A DNA stretch of 64,000 bases from Saccharomycopsis crataegensis. Lineage: Eukaryota > Ascomycota > Saccharomycetes > Ascoideales > Saccharomycopsidaceae. Positions 1 to 10,715 of this stretch are shown piece after piece; the first letter of the stretch is position 1, and each line of letters starts with the position of its first letter. Below the pieces are notes generated by a model. That model saw nothing but the letters and a program-made list of their open reading frames with translations, was not told where the DNA came from and searched no databases. The position numbers and the translations under genes are program-made. The stretch spans positions 1,770,501-1,834,500 of the forward strand of contig NW_027043820.1 of the NCBI RefSeq assembly GCF_037102585.1, given 5' to 3'.

Positions 1-165
1 GGCCTTGATCCCCCAAAACTCCCGTTGAAGGAGTACAAAAGAAGAGCTTGGGAGATTATATCCTGTATAGAACAAGATAGTTACCCTTCTCGCATGCATG
101 TCGAGGTACCTATGGTGAGCGAGGTGGGTATGTATGCTGACATAGTAGGTGAATGTTTCAGTTAA
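1..165 (+). CDS. C-terminal end of an unknown protein (partial)
   Basis: Frame 1 is open from the first base to a TAA at 163-165 and encodes 54 residues. The stretch is protein-like: it begins GLDPPKLPLKEYKRRAWEII and ends in GECFS, with mixed charged and hydrophobic residues and no low-complexity bias. I do not recognise the family. A Zn-cluster transcription-factor tail is one possibility, but nothing diagnostic is visible. The gene would be transcribed in the same direction as the permease that follows. A chance open frame of this length is possible, so the call rests only on composition and on reaching the window edge. Confidence 0.4.
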   Translation, partial: GLDPPKLPLKEYKRRAWEIISCIEQDSYPSRMHVEVPMVSEVGMYADIVGECFS

Positions 166-903
166 AAGCACCCCAAACGAAAAAAGCTTTCAAAAAAAAA
201 ACAGTTACCTTAAGTATGGTGTGTGTGTGTGTGTGGGGGGGGAGACAGGTTACTTTGACGTTTCAAAAGAGATTATAATCGCCTTATCATCATGATTGAC
301 CGAGTTTACTACTACGGGAGGTTTGTGGGTCAGTTATTATTGAGTGATTTGTGTAGTTTTCCTAAAAAGGAAAGGTCAACAGAAAAAAGAAATTCAGGAA
401 GAAGAAAATAAAAGTAAACAGATATCCAAGCCAAAAAATAAAATGGGCACATTGGAAAAGAGTATCTGACCAGAATCTACACAAGCTATTTTTTATCTTT
501 TTTGTTTAGTTCTCTGCACTTTGATGGATGTTCATGCGTTTCCAGTGCCGTGCTGTTCCGCACAAAAGATACTGGGCAAGTGATCCTACTGCAAATATCA
601 TTCTTAAATGATCGCATCCACATAATTGGAAACCGTTCTTTTAGACCAATACACTTGTGCTGAATATATCGCTGCCACTTTCACGCGATACAATTATTAA
701 CGCAGTACCCAAATGATTTTATTATAAAGGTATATGGAGAACGTAATAGTACTACAAATCATAAAAGTGATAATATAGAGATATTCACTCATCTCTTACG
801 CCATGGATATATCCATCATCCACCCCTTTTGCCTGTTGCTGGCTTTTTTTTTTTTTTCGATCTTGAGCCTTCTGCAATTAAGGTTTGAGAGAGGTGCAGA
901 TCT

Positions 904-909
904 GATAAG
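904..909 (+). promoter_or_regulatory. GATAAG sites upstream of the permease
   Basis: GATAAG lies at 904-909 and its reverse complement CTTATC at 283-288. These are the core sites of the GATA factors (Gln3/Gat1) that mediate nitrogen catabolite repression of fungal permease genes. That they act here is inferred from position and from the downstream gene type. Confidence 0.4.
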
Positions 910-1337
910 GGCAGTGCCCTTTGTTGTTATCTTTTCTCCCCATACGCTTCGCTATCTATCTGTCTGTTATGTGCGGTACATTCAACGAAGTGTCAGACGG
1001 TTTATCGCAGCGTTATTGCAGGGCCCGTCCCAAGCTATCTATTAAGTTCCCCACTCACCAAGTGGCCCACAAACGCAGTTATTACAATAAATTAACAGAT
1101 ATGAGCAACATAGCACTATGATACTCTGACTATATCCGTCCTTTTATTAATATATCAATAAAGAACAGTCTCTTCATTTCGATAAAAATTGTAAATCATG
1201 GAGAGAGTCGTAGGGCTTGAGGGGCCCAGAGTTACTTATATATGCACCCAGACGCATACATAGCAGTAATATCAAACTCTATTTTGCTTCAATTTCTATA
1301 ATTCTATCAACCATTTAGTTTTGGAAGGTGCCCCAGG

Positions 1338-1345
1338 TATAAATA
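1338..1345 (+). promoter_or_regulatory. TATA box of the permease
   Basis: TATAAATA lies about 100 bp upstream of the ATG at 1441, the usual yeast TATA-to-start distance. Confidence 0.5.
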
Positions 1346-1440
1346 TCCCTGATTTCCCCCCCATTAATAATAGGTTAGCTTTCGGTTATTCTCACCCTAA
1401 ATGTTCTTCACCTCAAACAAGAGTATTATAATCAATAATC

Positions 1441-3201
1441 ATGTCTGAAAAAAAAGCGAACTCAGATATCGAAATCGAACATGAAGTTGGCAAAGCTTCT
1501 CCTTACACTGAACCATCCAAGGGTGGTGCCTGGCACAACTTTATTGACTCTTTCAAAAGAGACGAAGATCAGTTTGCCAACTTGGAAGGCCTCAGTGAGC
1601 TAGAAAAGAGAACCCAAAGATCCACTAAGTCTCCACTTCAAAAGAACTTGAAGAACCGTCACTTGCAGATGATTGCCATTGGTGGCTCCATTGGTACTGG
1701 TTTGTTCGTTGGTTCTGGTACCAGTTTGCAAACTGGTGGTCCAGCTGGTATTTTGATTGCTTACACTTTGATTGGTACTTTCATGTTCACCACCGTGCAA
1801 GCTCTTGGTGAGTTGGCTGTCGCTTTCCCTGTCTCTGGTGCTTTCGCTGTCTACAACTCTCAATTCATTTCTCCAGCTTGGGGTTTTGCTATGGCTTGGA
1901 ATTATACTTTGCAATGGTTGATCGTCTTGCCTTTCGAATTGGTTGTTGCTGGTATGGTTATTCAGTATTGGAATAAAGAAATTAGTCCTGCAGCCTGGGT
2001 TTGTATTTTCTGGGTTTTAATCACTTGTATCAACGTTTTCGGTGTCAAGGGTTACGGTGAAGCCGAATTCTGTTTCTCTATCATCAAGGTCATTGCCGTG
2101 GTTGGTTACATCATTCTCGGGATTATTTTGGTCTGTGGTGGTGGTCCAAACCACGAATACATTGGTGGTAGATACTATCAAAAGCATGGAAAGACTGAAA
2201 TTGCTCAAGGTGCTTTCAACCACGGTTTCAAGGGTCTTTGTTCTGTCTTCGTCACTGCTGCTTTTGCCTTTGCTGGTACCGAATTGTGTGCCCTTGCTGC
2301 TGCAGAAACCAAGAACCCAAGAAAGGCTTTGCCAAAGGCTACCAAGCAAGTTTTCTGGAGAATCACCTTGTTCTATGTTGTCTCCCTTACTCTCGTTGGT
2401 TTGCTCGTTCCATTCGGTGACAAGAGTTTGGGTGGTGCTAGTTACGATGCCAGAGCTTCTCCATTTGTCATTTCCATCAAAAATGCCGGTATTAAGGCAT
2501 TGCCATCTATCTTCAACGTCGTTATTTTGATCTCTGTGCTTTCTGTCGGTAACTCCTCCACCTTTGGTTGTTCCAGAACTATGGTTTCCATGGCCGAACA
2601 AGGTTTTGCTCCAAAGATTTTTGGTTACGTCGATAAGGCTGGTAGACCAATGGTTGCCACTGGTATTACTTTGATTTTCGGTCTCTTATGTTTCCTTGTT
2701 GCCGCCAAGAATGAAGGTACCGTTTTCGGCTGGATGTTGGCCATTTCTGGTTTGTCTTCCATTTTCACCTGGGGCTCAGCTTGTGCTTGTCACGTCATCT
2801 TCAGAATGGCTTTGAAGGCTCAAGGTAGAACCACTGATGAATTGTCCTTCACTGCCCAAGCTGGTGTCTGGGGTTCTATCTATGGTGTCATTGGTTACTG
2901 TGGTGTTCTTGCTGCTCAATTCTGGATCGCTGTTTGGCCATTTGAGTTGTCTTCAACTGGTTCTGGACGTGCCAATGATTTCTTCGAAGCTTACTTGGCT
3001 GCCCCAATTATCCTTTTTTGCTATGTTGCTTACATGGTCTGGAAGAGAGATTTCACTCTTTTCGTTGGTCTTAAGAACATTGATTTGGACACTACCAGAA
3101 AGGTCGTCGACATGGACTTGTTGAAGCAAGAAATTGCCGAAGAAAAGGCTTATGTTGCTTCCAAACCATTCTACTGGAGAGTCTATAATTACTGGTGTTG
3201 A
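1441..3201 (+). CDS. Amino-acid permease, GAP/AGP/GNP type (AAT family)
   Basis: A 586-residue plasma-membrane proton symporter for amino acids. A charged cytosolic N-terminus of about 70 residues is followed by the family motif at residues 74-100 (HLQMIAIGGSIGTGLFVGSG then GGPAG), which opens the first membrane helix. About twelve hydrophobic segments follow. The protein ends FYWRVYNYWC; the terminal Trp-Cys is typical of yeast amino-acid transporters and is a palmitoylation site in several. Length matches Gap1/Agp1/Gnp1 (about 600). The coding sequence is strongly codon-biased, and I saw no CTG codon in the parts read, which suggests high expression. GATA sites upstream fit nitrogen regulation. 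Which amino acids it carries cannot be told from sequence alone; CTG-clade yeasts have several GAP paralogues. Confidence 0.93.
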   Translation: MSEKKANSDIEIEHEVGKASPYTEPSKGGAWHNFIDSFKRDEDQFANLEGLSELEKRTQRSTKSPLQKNLKNRHLQMIAIGGSIGTGLFVGSGTSLQTGGPAGILIAYTLIGTFMFTTVQALGELAVAFPVSGAFAVYNSQFISPAWGFAMAWNYTLQWLIVLPFELVVAGMVIQYWNKEISPAAWVCIFWVLITCINVFGVKGYGEAEFCFSIIKVIAVVGYIILGIILVCGGGPNHEYIGGRYYQKHGKTEIAQGAFNHGFKGLCSVFVTAAFAFAGTELCALAAAETKNPRKALPKATKQVFWRITLFYVVSLTLVGLLVPFGDKSLGGASYDARASPFVISIKNAGIKALPSIFNVVILISVLSVGNSSTFGCSRTMVSMAEQGFAPKIFGYVDKAGRPMVATGITLIFGLLCFLVAAKNEGTVFGWMLAISGLSSIFTWGSACACHVIFRMALKAQGRTTDELSFTAQAGVWGSIYGVIGYCGVLAAQFWIAVWPFELSSTGSGRANDFFEAYLAAPIILFCYVAYMVWKRDFTLFVGLKNIDLDTTRKVVDMDLLKQEIAEEKAYVASKPFYWRVYNYWC

Positions 3202-4003
3202 ACTAATCATGTTCTGGGAAAATTGTCACCAAGCAATTTTTTTTTTTTTCTTGCCCTTCTCGCTTGTTTCCTTTTTGTTTAGATTTAGATTAATAGTTCA
3301 GTTTTGGATTGTTTTTGTGCTACTTTTCTTGTTTCTTTCTATCTAATACCTTTTTATTCCAGTAGGTTGTTCTTAGCGGAGTTTAAAGCTCTCAGTTGGC
3401 CATACTTAACAAAAAAATATTATATTTAATTTATTTATAATTTTTCATTTGTAGGATGTTTTGATATAAGGTCCAGTATTTGCTTTACCACAGGTAGAAC
3501 ACTTAATTGCAAAAATATTTTTGACGTAACACACACACAATTTCGACGGGCTCTGGGAAGCAGATAAGAAAATCCCTGCAATTTCAAATAAACGCTACTT
3601 TCATTGGGAAAAATTTGTTATCCAGGTGCAAATGGTTCACTGTCCTCCTTTCCTTAATTAACGGACATCACTCACTCATTTGTTTATCTGAAACTGCCCA
3701 ATTTAGCTAGCCCTCACTCACTGGGATCTGCAGGACGAGCAGATTGAGTGTGAACGGCGCAAACACTCGTTATCTATGGTTTAACGCGCTCAGAAATCGC
3801 AAAGGCATCTCATCATTATGACTGGATAAGCCCAGTTTTTTACGTGTATTATTTTTATGATGATCCATGTTTTCAAAATGAAGCGGTCAAATGAATTAAG
3901 CTAACAATCAGATATATTACACGCAATAAATAGTACATAAACTATGTAGCTATAGTAAGACAAGGGTTACTCTTTAAGAGTATAGAAAAGCTTTGACAAT
4001 CTA
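3202..4003. other. Convergent 3' region, permease / MLH2
   Basis: Both flanking genes end here. It contains a T tract just after the permease stop and AT-rich sequence. I see no gene or RNA. Confidence 0.6.
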
Positions 4004-6364
4004 CTAGACTTCCAAAAGACACCAGTTTTTCATTTGTGACACTTTAACAACCTCATCCGCATCACCATTTATGTTGTTGAATATACCTTGTGCAAATTGG
4101 AGAATTTTCGTTTGAGAGTCAATATCCTCAATTTCATAAAATCTCAACAGATTTTCAAAGACAGAAGTTGTCATGGATAGCGCATCAAATGATGGATGAA
4201 CATATATATAACAATGTGTCATCTCGGTTTTGGAAGCGAGACGATAAGAAGATCTTGCATCCTTGGATACCGGACAAGGAGAGCTAGAAGATGAGAGCTT
4301 TCGAGTGGCAGAAGATTTATCTTTTTGTATAACAGATCTTTGCAGCATAGCTATTATTAGGCTATTGTTCGAAGATTTTGACGAATGTTCAATTTGTGTC
4401 CTTTCAATGCTGTTTTTAATAGTATGTCCTTCTCTTAATGAAGAGATGCGATCAGCACAAATGTCGCTAGTAGATGTGATATTAGGACTTGAGATTTTAT
4501 TGTCAGATTCTTTTATAGCAGGATCTTTTGCACATTTTTTCTTTACTATAGTTTGCAAAATTGGGGTTTGTTCTCTCTTACTCCCTAATAGTTTTCTATC
4601 GTCTCTAGCTTGACACATAGAGCTTTTCAATTTGGACAAAACAAATGGATTTGAAATGGAGATATCTTTAGATAAAGAGAGATCTTCATTTTGTAAAGCA
4701 GAAATATCTTCGTTGGAATTCAGAGAAGCATACTCTTGGAGAAGCGTATCATCGGTTATATCTGCCATAGAGAAGCACCAATCTTCATTCGCCGTGGTTG
4801 AAGCAGTGATAGAAGAAGTATCCCCCTTTTTTTTGTCATAGGTAACATCATCAATAATATCTAGATTTGTATTTGAAACTGTGTTGATATTTCTCTGCAG
4901 AGAGATGACATTGGAAGATGATACTGAACGTGATCTTGTGAGATCAATAGCTTCATTGTGGATGGCAAGTGTATTGACACCAGTTTTGATTTCTTTGTCA
5001 TTGCTATGCTTCTCTAGAAGCTGTATGAAATCGTCATCATCATCTTCTAGAAATTTATCATCGGAACCGCTTAGCTCTGGAAGATCCTTCTCGCTTATGC
5101 GTACCATATCATCCGCAGCTCCCTCAGCCCTAAAATTGTCAATGATTGTGTTATTGTTAATATTCCTTGTAGTTTGTACATATGTGACTTTGGGTCTTTC
5201 AACATTTTTTTGTTTTTGATGATCCAAATCACTATTGGTTTCTTGGTGACAAATTTCAACTTTGTTAATCAACCATTCTTCCAATTCATTCAATACCTCA
5301 TCCTCAAAATCTAAGGTGATATCACATTTCTCGGGCTCAATATTGACATCACCTGTCGCATTGTCACTCAGTAGTTCAGCATACCAATTATTAGGTGCAA
5401 GTAATCCCAAGCCCGTATAAATTCCTTTTACCATCTTCGCTACCCGTTTTCCAAATCCCATCGAGAGAGACATCACTCTACCATTAACTGATAGAACTTT
5501 AACGGACCTTTGAGATGATATCACTTTATTCTGAGCTTTCATTATTGGCAATATAAAGGAAATTTTCCAAGATATATCCGACGTCTCAAAAAAAAGTTCC
5601 ATGGTACCAGACACCACTTCTTTACTTAAATTGTGAACCCCACAAAGCTCAGAAAGTGTATTAATTTTAGAATCAGATTTGTTTATGATCATAGCTGGTA
5701 TAGATATAGGAGCGCCGTTGATAACTTGTCCCTTAGCATTGTGTTTAGTGAACTTTAGGGAAAATTTTGCTTTACGGGCATTAATCATACCATAGCTTAT
5801 TACTAATTCACGTAGCAGGCTTATGGTTGATGATCTCTTTTTCATTAAAAACTTTTTTCGCACTGGTAGGGAATCAAATAATCCAAATATTGTAACGCTG
5901 GTGCCGTCAATGGGAATAGTTTTTTTAGATCTAGGAATAATTTCACCTTGTCCATCAATATGCCATTGCTCACCAACAGTGTCATCTCGGGATTTACTAG
6001 CAATAATCATTCTTCTGTTGCCCAAAGGAGAAGAGTTTCCACAAAGACTAGCAAGAAAGAAGAGCGCTTCCCCACGAAATCCTAAAGAAGACATCTTTAG
6101 TTTAATATCTTCCATTGTCTCTATTTTTGATGTTGAATTACGTCGGCAAACAGCAGCACGATCTTCTTTAAAAATCCCCCACCCATTGTCTTTGACCGAT
6201 ATTCGTGAAAGGCCAGCAGTTTCAAAGTCAACTTCTATAGTTATATTAGAAGCATCAGCATCAAGAGCATTATCTATCAACTCACGTACGACGGTGACCG
6301 GGGAAAATATGGAAGACGATGAAAGAATAGAAACAGACGATTCTTCTGAAAGAATATTGAGCAT
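4004..6364 (-). CDS. MLH2: MutL-family mismatch-repair protein Mlh2
   Basis: A 786-residue MutL homologue. The N-terminal GHKL ATPase is complete in outline: E28-x-x-D31-N32 in RELIDNALDADASN, DNGWG at 59-63, GFRGEAL at 95-101, and a GTSVTIFGLF...LPVRKKF segment near 154-172 at the start of the transducer domain. A long Ser/Asp/Asn-rich linker (about residues 380-690) precedes a short C-terminal domain. I see no DQHAxxExxxxE metal-binding motif, so it is not the Pms1 or Mlh3 endonuclease subunit. Together with the divergent first helix (ILSEESSVSILSSSSIFSP, lacking the usual IAAGEVV) this points to Mlh2, the accessory partner of Mlh1 (S. cerevisiae Mlh2 is 695 aa). It shares a 280 bp divergent promoter with PEP12. 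Mlh1-Mlh2 acts in a minor mismatch-repair role and limits gene-conversion tract length in meiosis in S. cerevisiae; the role here is inferred. Confidence 0.82.
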   Translation of the reverse strand: MLNILSEESSVSILSSSSIFSPVTVVRELIDNALDADASNITIEVDFETAGLSRISVKDNGWGIFKEDRAAVCRRNSTSKIETMEDIKLKMSSLGFRGEALFFLASLCGNSSPLGNRRMIIASKSRDDTVGEQWHIDGQGEIIPRSKKTIPIDGTSVTIFGLFDSLPVRKKFLMKKRSSTISLLRELVISYGMINARKAKFSLKFTKHNAKGQVINGAPISIPAMIINKSDSKINTLSELCGVHNLSKEVVSGTMELFFETSDISWKISFILPIMKAQNKVISSQRSVKVLSVNGRVMSLSMGFGKRVAKMVKGIYTGLGLLAPNNWYAELLSDNATGDVNIEPEKCDITLDFEDEVLNELEEWLINKVEICHQETNSDLDHQKQKNVERPKVTYVQTTRNINNNTIIDNFRAEGAADDMVRISEKDLPELSGSDDKFLEDDDDDFIQLLEKHSNDKEIKTGVNTLAIHNEAIDLTRSRSVSSSNVISLQRNINTVSNTNLDIIDDVTYDKKKGDTSSITASTTANEDWCFSMADITDDTLLQEYASLNSNEDISALQNEDLSLSKDISISNPFVLSKLKSSMCQARDDRKLLGSKREQTPILQTIVKKKCAKDPAIKESDNKISSPNITSTSDICADRISSLREGHTIKNSIERTQIEHSSKSSNNSLIIAMLQRSVIQKDKSSATRKLSSSSSPCPVSKDARSSYRLASKTEMTHCYIYVHPSFDALSMTTSVFENLLRFYEIEDIDSQTKILQFAQGIFNNINGDADEVVKVSQMKNWCLLEV

Positions 6365-6644
6365 CCTAATTTCTTTTAACAGTCAAGCAATATTATAGAA
6401 ATATCGGTTCTTTTAACAACCATTTGTCCATCAGCACCAAAAAAACAGACTCACTGGATTCTTCTAATGGCTGGTTATGTGATGATTTTAATGTTGATAT
6501 TTTAATTTCGCTCACATGCCCCAAAAAATATACCACTGGTATGGATCTTTATTTTGGGGTGGCGCAGAGGGAAAACAGCCATTTTTTAAATAGTAATTAC
6601 TTACACACAAAGATGGTTTGTAATATATTATAAAGTATAGAAAT

Positions 6645-7565
6645 ATGTCATTAATAGAAGATCTTGAAGCCAATGATCCAACTACATCGTTTAATGCCAT
6701 CATTGAACAGGTTTCTGGTAGATTATTCCAAATTAATAGTAATATCAACAATGTTAAGAAGCTTCAGACCACTTTGACTGATAGGTCGCGATCACAATTA
6801 CCAACCAGTAATCATGGTTCAGGGAACAAGAATCTACAGAATCGAATCACAGAACTTGTAGATGCCACCAACGCCTTGTTCCATGAGTTGAACGAGCCAA
6901 AGACTGTGTTGGTCAATCGTTATGTGTACCATGGTAATAATAGTTATATGGATAACTTGGGAACTAGTGGGTATCGAGATGATGTGGACGATGAAGAACC
7001 ACAGACTCACGGATCGGAAACTTTAGGCATTAGCAAAACCCAAAATTTACAAAAGAGCAAAATTTTGAGAGAAGTGTCTTCATCTTTGATGGCATTTCAA
7101 AATGCTCAAGAAGAATTCAAGCAGTTCATTACAGTACAGGAACAACAGCAAAAACAACTCTTGTTAGAGGAAGAGGAGCAAATCCTAAAAGAAAATAATG
7201 GTTCCATGGTGGCCCATCAAAGTACTATTGTCAAAGAACTTGATCCTATAAATAATGCCGAATTAGTACATCATATTCAATTGGTTTCTCAACGAGAAGA
7301 AGAGATCCAACATATTGAAAGTTCTATTTCTGAGCTAAACACCATCTTCCAAGACTTAGACTCGCTAGTAACGGAACAAGGTTATATGGTTGATAATATT
7401 GAAACGAATCTTAATAGTGCCAGTGATAATGTCAGAGCAGCAGACAGGGAGTTAAGGAAAGCAAGTAACAGCCAAAAAAGAAGTTTAAGAACTAAGAAAT
7501 GTTTAATGAGCTTGTGCGCTGTCGTACTATTTGTGTTGATGATTTTGGTATTAGCATTGACTTGA
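6645..7565 (+). CDS. PEP12: Endosomal Qa-SNARE (syntaxin) Pep12
   Basis: A 306-residue tail-anchored syntaxin. The N-terminal half is helical and starts MSLIEDLEANDPTTSFNAII, with the FNAII...VSGRLFQINSNI pattern typical of Pep12. A coiled-coil Qa-SNARE motif runs from about residue 215 (REEEIQHIESSISELNTIFQ) to about 275, with the zero-layer Gln in FQDLDSLV. It is followed by a basic stretch (KRSLRTKKC) and a single C-terminal membrane helix ending at LALT. Pep12 receives Golgi-derived vesicles at the late endosome/prevacuole. The length is close to the S. cerevisiae protein (288 aa). The Gln-rich insert around residues 165-180 is low complexity. Confidence 0.88.
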   Translation: MSLIEDLEANDPTTSFNAIIEQVSGRLFQINSNINNVKKLQTTLTDRSRSQLPTSNHGSGNKNLQNRITELVDATNALFHELNEPKTVLVNRYVYHGNNSYMDNLGTSGYRDDVDDEEPQTHGSETLGISKTQNLQKSKILREVSSSLMAFQNAQEEFKQFITVQEQQQKQLLLEEEEQILKENNGSMVAHQSTIVKELDPINNAELVHHIQLVSQREEEIQHIESSISELNTIFQDLDSLVTEQGYMVDNIETNLNSASDNVRAADRELRKASNSQKRSLRTKKCLMSLCAVVLFVLMILVLALT

Positions 7566-8145
7566 ATCCAGCAGTTATTATTTCTATTTTCCTTTATTAT
7601 GTTTCAGTTTTGTTTACGTTTAGGTTTGTCAAAGACAAATATATTGATGGTTATGTTTCTATATTGGCTGCATTATGTGATATAAACTGTAGAGTCACGG
7701 TTAAATGGCATTTTCGATTGTGCTTTTCGATCTCATATCTTTGTTTCAGATGAAGCCTATGCACGGTTAGACAAAGTCCATATTTTGCTATGAATGTCGT
7801 AACTACAAGCTATAATATTCAAAATTGAATTATTTATGACATTACAAACCAAACCTATGATATTAAAAATTAAAGTTAATAGAAAGAAAAGAAAGGAAAA
7901 AGCAGCAAGATTAATAATAATAATAAAAATAACGCTAAAAGAATAGACAGAGAATGACCCTGGAATAAAATAGTTTCCAGCAGAAGCAAAGATGGAGGTG
8001 ATTAATGCGTTTTGGTAGGGGTAAAAAATTTATTCTGCGAAAAATTTTGAGAATGATTGCAGCAATTCAAGAGTATTCCAATTAGAGGGCTTATTACTGT
8101 AGGAATTAGCAAATAACAACAAAAAAACCAGTAATATTGTCCCCA
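7566..8145. other. Convergent 3' region after PEP12
   Basis: AT-rich, with a TAA-type microsatellite near 7910-7930. The flanking genes converge on it. No gene seen. Confidence 0.55.
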
Positions 8146-9654
8146 TTAGAATTCATAGCTTGACTCGTTCTCAAAATTGCTGTACAAATTATTCCCATTA
8201 TTTGTATCTTCATTGAAATCATTATCAACATCTATGATATCGATAGTCATCTCAAAGTAAATAGAGGAAATTTGGTTTCCACCATTCGAATTTGTCATGC
8301 CTTGCGATGGGATATTAAAAATATGTTGAATTATCTGCTCTATAGACTCGGTAGAGATAGCAGTGAATTCTCCATTTATATGATCTCCTTGGGTGTATTG
8401 GGATAATGGGCGTTCTGCCCCTGTGATACCCACCTCCGTGTTATCACTCGATACAAACCGTCCAGCACGATCATTCAAAGGAGAATAAGATCTTTGATTA
8501 TCTTGTTGTAATAGTGACCTTGTGGCAACTTCATTCCCAGCCAAGGGATTGTTATTGATTAATCGAGAATGATGTAAGGTGTTCTCCCTGTGAATAGCCA
8601 TATGAGATGCGTTCGTCAAATCATCATCACGACCAATCCCGAAGAGAGGATCAGCATAACGATCTATTTCAGTATTATTAACTACCTTATGATCTACACT
8701 ATTTCCAATTGAATGATCATTCATGTACAGATCCTCTTCATCGCATCCCAATAGCAACCCCATACTATTTCTTGGCGTTGTCCTTTTAGTTTTAGCAGGC
8801 AGGTTGCGAATGGTTGTATTTGGAGAATTTGAGGATATTGATACCGCATCAAAAAGATTTGATTCCATTTGTGAAGAAGGGGAGGAGGGAGTCCATGTCG
8901 ATTGAGGAGAATGAGAGTAGTGCCGCTTCCAAATATTGTTCCTCGGTGTGTTAGCTCTTTCAATACTTGAGCCCATCACTGGATCATTTGTATTGAGGGC
9001 ACTAAACTCATTATTAGAGGGTTTACAACGTGTAACTGAAGCGATATTATTTGTAGCAACCTCATTGAATGATGGGGATTCGGACGTCTTTGGCTTGGAT
9101 TTTGCTTCAGATTTTCTTTTGGTCAATCTCTTCGTCACCATTTTGAATTTCTTTGAAAAGGACATACTTATATAATTGCCTACTCCTCTTTGTTTATCAT
9201 TGACAAAACCCATAGTAGAGTTGCTGTCAGTATTAGAACCGCAACAACCAACAATCCGAAAAGAATCTGGCGCTTCCCTCCGAGATCGTTTTGCATGATT
9301 GTATCTTGAAGATGCCTTCCTAAAGAAATTGAAACTATGGAAAAATGGGAATAGTGGTTTATAATGACTTTCTGCAGGGCCAGCATCAGACCAGGCTTTG
9401 TTCTTATCGTTATCAACGTCAGCGCCAAATATACCAGTATCCAATTCACCAGCCTGTGATATACTTGAACAATCGGAAACAGAATTCAGACCATATAGAG
9501 CTGCTGTTCGTCCATTATCAAGTGACTGACCACCGGTGAATTTATTTTGAATTTTTGAGGTTGTACCGCTATCCACCATCCCTTGTTGTGTCAATTCAGA
9601 AGGCCTGGGCGTCACTGTTGAGGTTGTGGGAAGTGCATATGATCCACCAGACAT
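8146..9654 (-). CDS. Unknown Ser/Asn-rich protein
   Basis: A 502-residue protein that I do not recognise. It is mostly low complexity (Ser, Asn, Thr, Asp) and probably disordered, with no membrane helix or signal peptide. Two basic clusters stand out: KRSRRE at about residue 122 and a longer one at about 168-195 (KKFKMVTKRLTKRKSEAKSK), either of which could be a nuclear-localisation or acidic-lipid-binding segment. A cysteine pair (GCCGS) lies near residue 137. The C-terminus is acidic (DIIDVDNDFNEDTNNG). The long ATG-led frame, normal start context and absence of stops support a real gene. A TCACGTGA sequence lies about 200 bp upstream of the start. Possibly fast-evolving and restricted to close relatives. 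Confidence 0.6.
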   Translation of the reverse strand: MSGGSYALPTTSTVTPRPSELTQQGMVDSGTTSKIQNKFTGGQSLDNGRTAALYGLNSVSDCSSISQAGELDTGIFGADVDNDKNKAWSDAGPAESHYKPLFPFFHSFNFFRKASSRYNHAKRSRREAPDSFRIVGCCGSNTDSNSTMGFVNDKQRGVGNYISMSFSKKFKMVTKRLTKRKSEAKSKPKTSESPSFNEVATNNIASVTRCKPSNNEFSALNTNDPVMGSSIERANTPRNNIWKRHYSHSPQSTWTPSSPSSQMESNLFDAVSISSNSPNTTIRNLPAKTKRTTPRNSMGLLLGCDEEDLYMNDHSIGNSVDHKVVNNTEIDRYADPLFGIGRDDDLTNASHMAIHRENTLHHSRLINNNPLAGNEVATRSLLQQDNQRSYSPLNDRAGRFVSSDNTEVGITGAERPLSQYTQGDHINGEFTAISTESIEQIIQHIFNIPSQGMTNSNGGNQISSIYFEMTIDIIDVDNDFNEDTNNGNNLYSNFENESSYEF

Positions 9655-10715
9655 GTAGCTAGAGTTATTTCTTGATAAAACACTAATAAAAGCAAATTAT
9701 CATGAAACAGACACGGATTTAATTATGTATCCTGGATTTTCCCGTATCTTTTATACTCTGGAGTCTCTTCCTATTCAAACTTGAACTTATCAAGGAAAAT
9801 CCCCAAAGGCTCAATTTCTGAAGATGGGATGCCCCATATAAGGTGCAGACTTCCATCACGTGAAAAAGTAGTTTTGGCGGCGGGCTGATCGGCAGGGTGA
9901 GTCCTTAAAATGCCAGATAGAGTTTGTGATGGGTTTGAAGCATGCAATGACCAGCAACAATAGTGTCATAAATGACTGGTCAATGAGTAGGTGTAGATAA
10001 TGATAGAATTAAGGATCAGAAGATTGACCAAAATTTTAAGGAATTTTCCTCAGTTGTTAGCTTGCTAATGAGCTCTGAAAGTGGTCAAATAGGTGCCAGG
10101 CTTTCAGTAAATGTCAAAAAAGAGCTGTTAAAAAAGCAGTCGTCCTACAGTAAAGAATAGAAAATATTAGCATCAAAGAGCAAAAATAATTTTTAAGCCA
10201 CAATAAGTTAGCAAAATGAAACATTAAGGAACGCAAATGGGTAGAAAACTATGCAAATACTTAAATAATAATGAAAGATGAAAAGATGACATGACAAATA
10301 ATTTCCCAAAAGAAGGACAAAAAAAAAAAAAAACAGGAAACAACTTAAAACCTAATAACATAAAGCGAAAGATATTGTGAAGAATTGCAAAACAAGAGAT
10401 AATTGGTTCAATAAGAAAACGAGTGTAATAAAATAAACAAGAAGAAGAAAAAAACCGAGGCAAAAGCATTTTTTGTTTTGCTTGGAAACAGTTTTATGGA
10501 GAATGAAACACATAGGGTATTATAACAAAGCAGCAAGAACAAAAAGAATCTAAAAAATAATCCGTAATAATAGTAGCTGTATGAAGATTGAAGGGAAACA
10601 GGAAATCATTGGTAAGTTAAGAAAATAAATGGATGGTCAAGATTTTGGCAGCGACAACGCATATGAGCAGCATATATGTATATATATGTATATAAAAGGC
10701 TAGGGTATCAATAAT
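9655..10715. other. Intergenic: promoter of the 502-aa gene, 3' flank of BAS1
   Basis: Contains CACGTG at 9857-9862 near a GGCGGCGGGC segment, and purine-rich AT sequence towards BAS1 with an A run near 10320-10334 and alternating TATATGTATATATATGTATA around 10674-10693. No gene seen. Confidence 0.55.

Larger units (their letters stand above)
166..1440. other. Long promoter region of the amino-acid permease
   Basis: This 1.3 kb stretch has no convincing gene. It holds a GT dinucleotide run at about 219-236 followed by a G run, two GATA-factor core sites (283-288 and 904-909), T/A tracts and a TATA-like box at 1338-1345. A short ATG-led frame at 803-1045 is dominated by Leu/Phe from a T tract and is not supported. 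Confidence 0.6.

Noticed and set aside
803-1045. ATG-led 80-residue frame with a hydrophobic start
   Set aside because: The hydrophobic part comes from a T tract, composition is not protein-like after it, and it overlaps another frame; more likely permease promoter.
2017-2601. 194-residue frame antisense to the permease
   Set aside because: Shadow of a strongly biased coding sequence; Thr/Asn/Ser composition is the reverse complement of permease codons.
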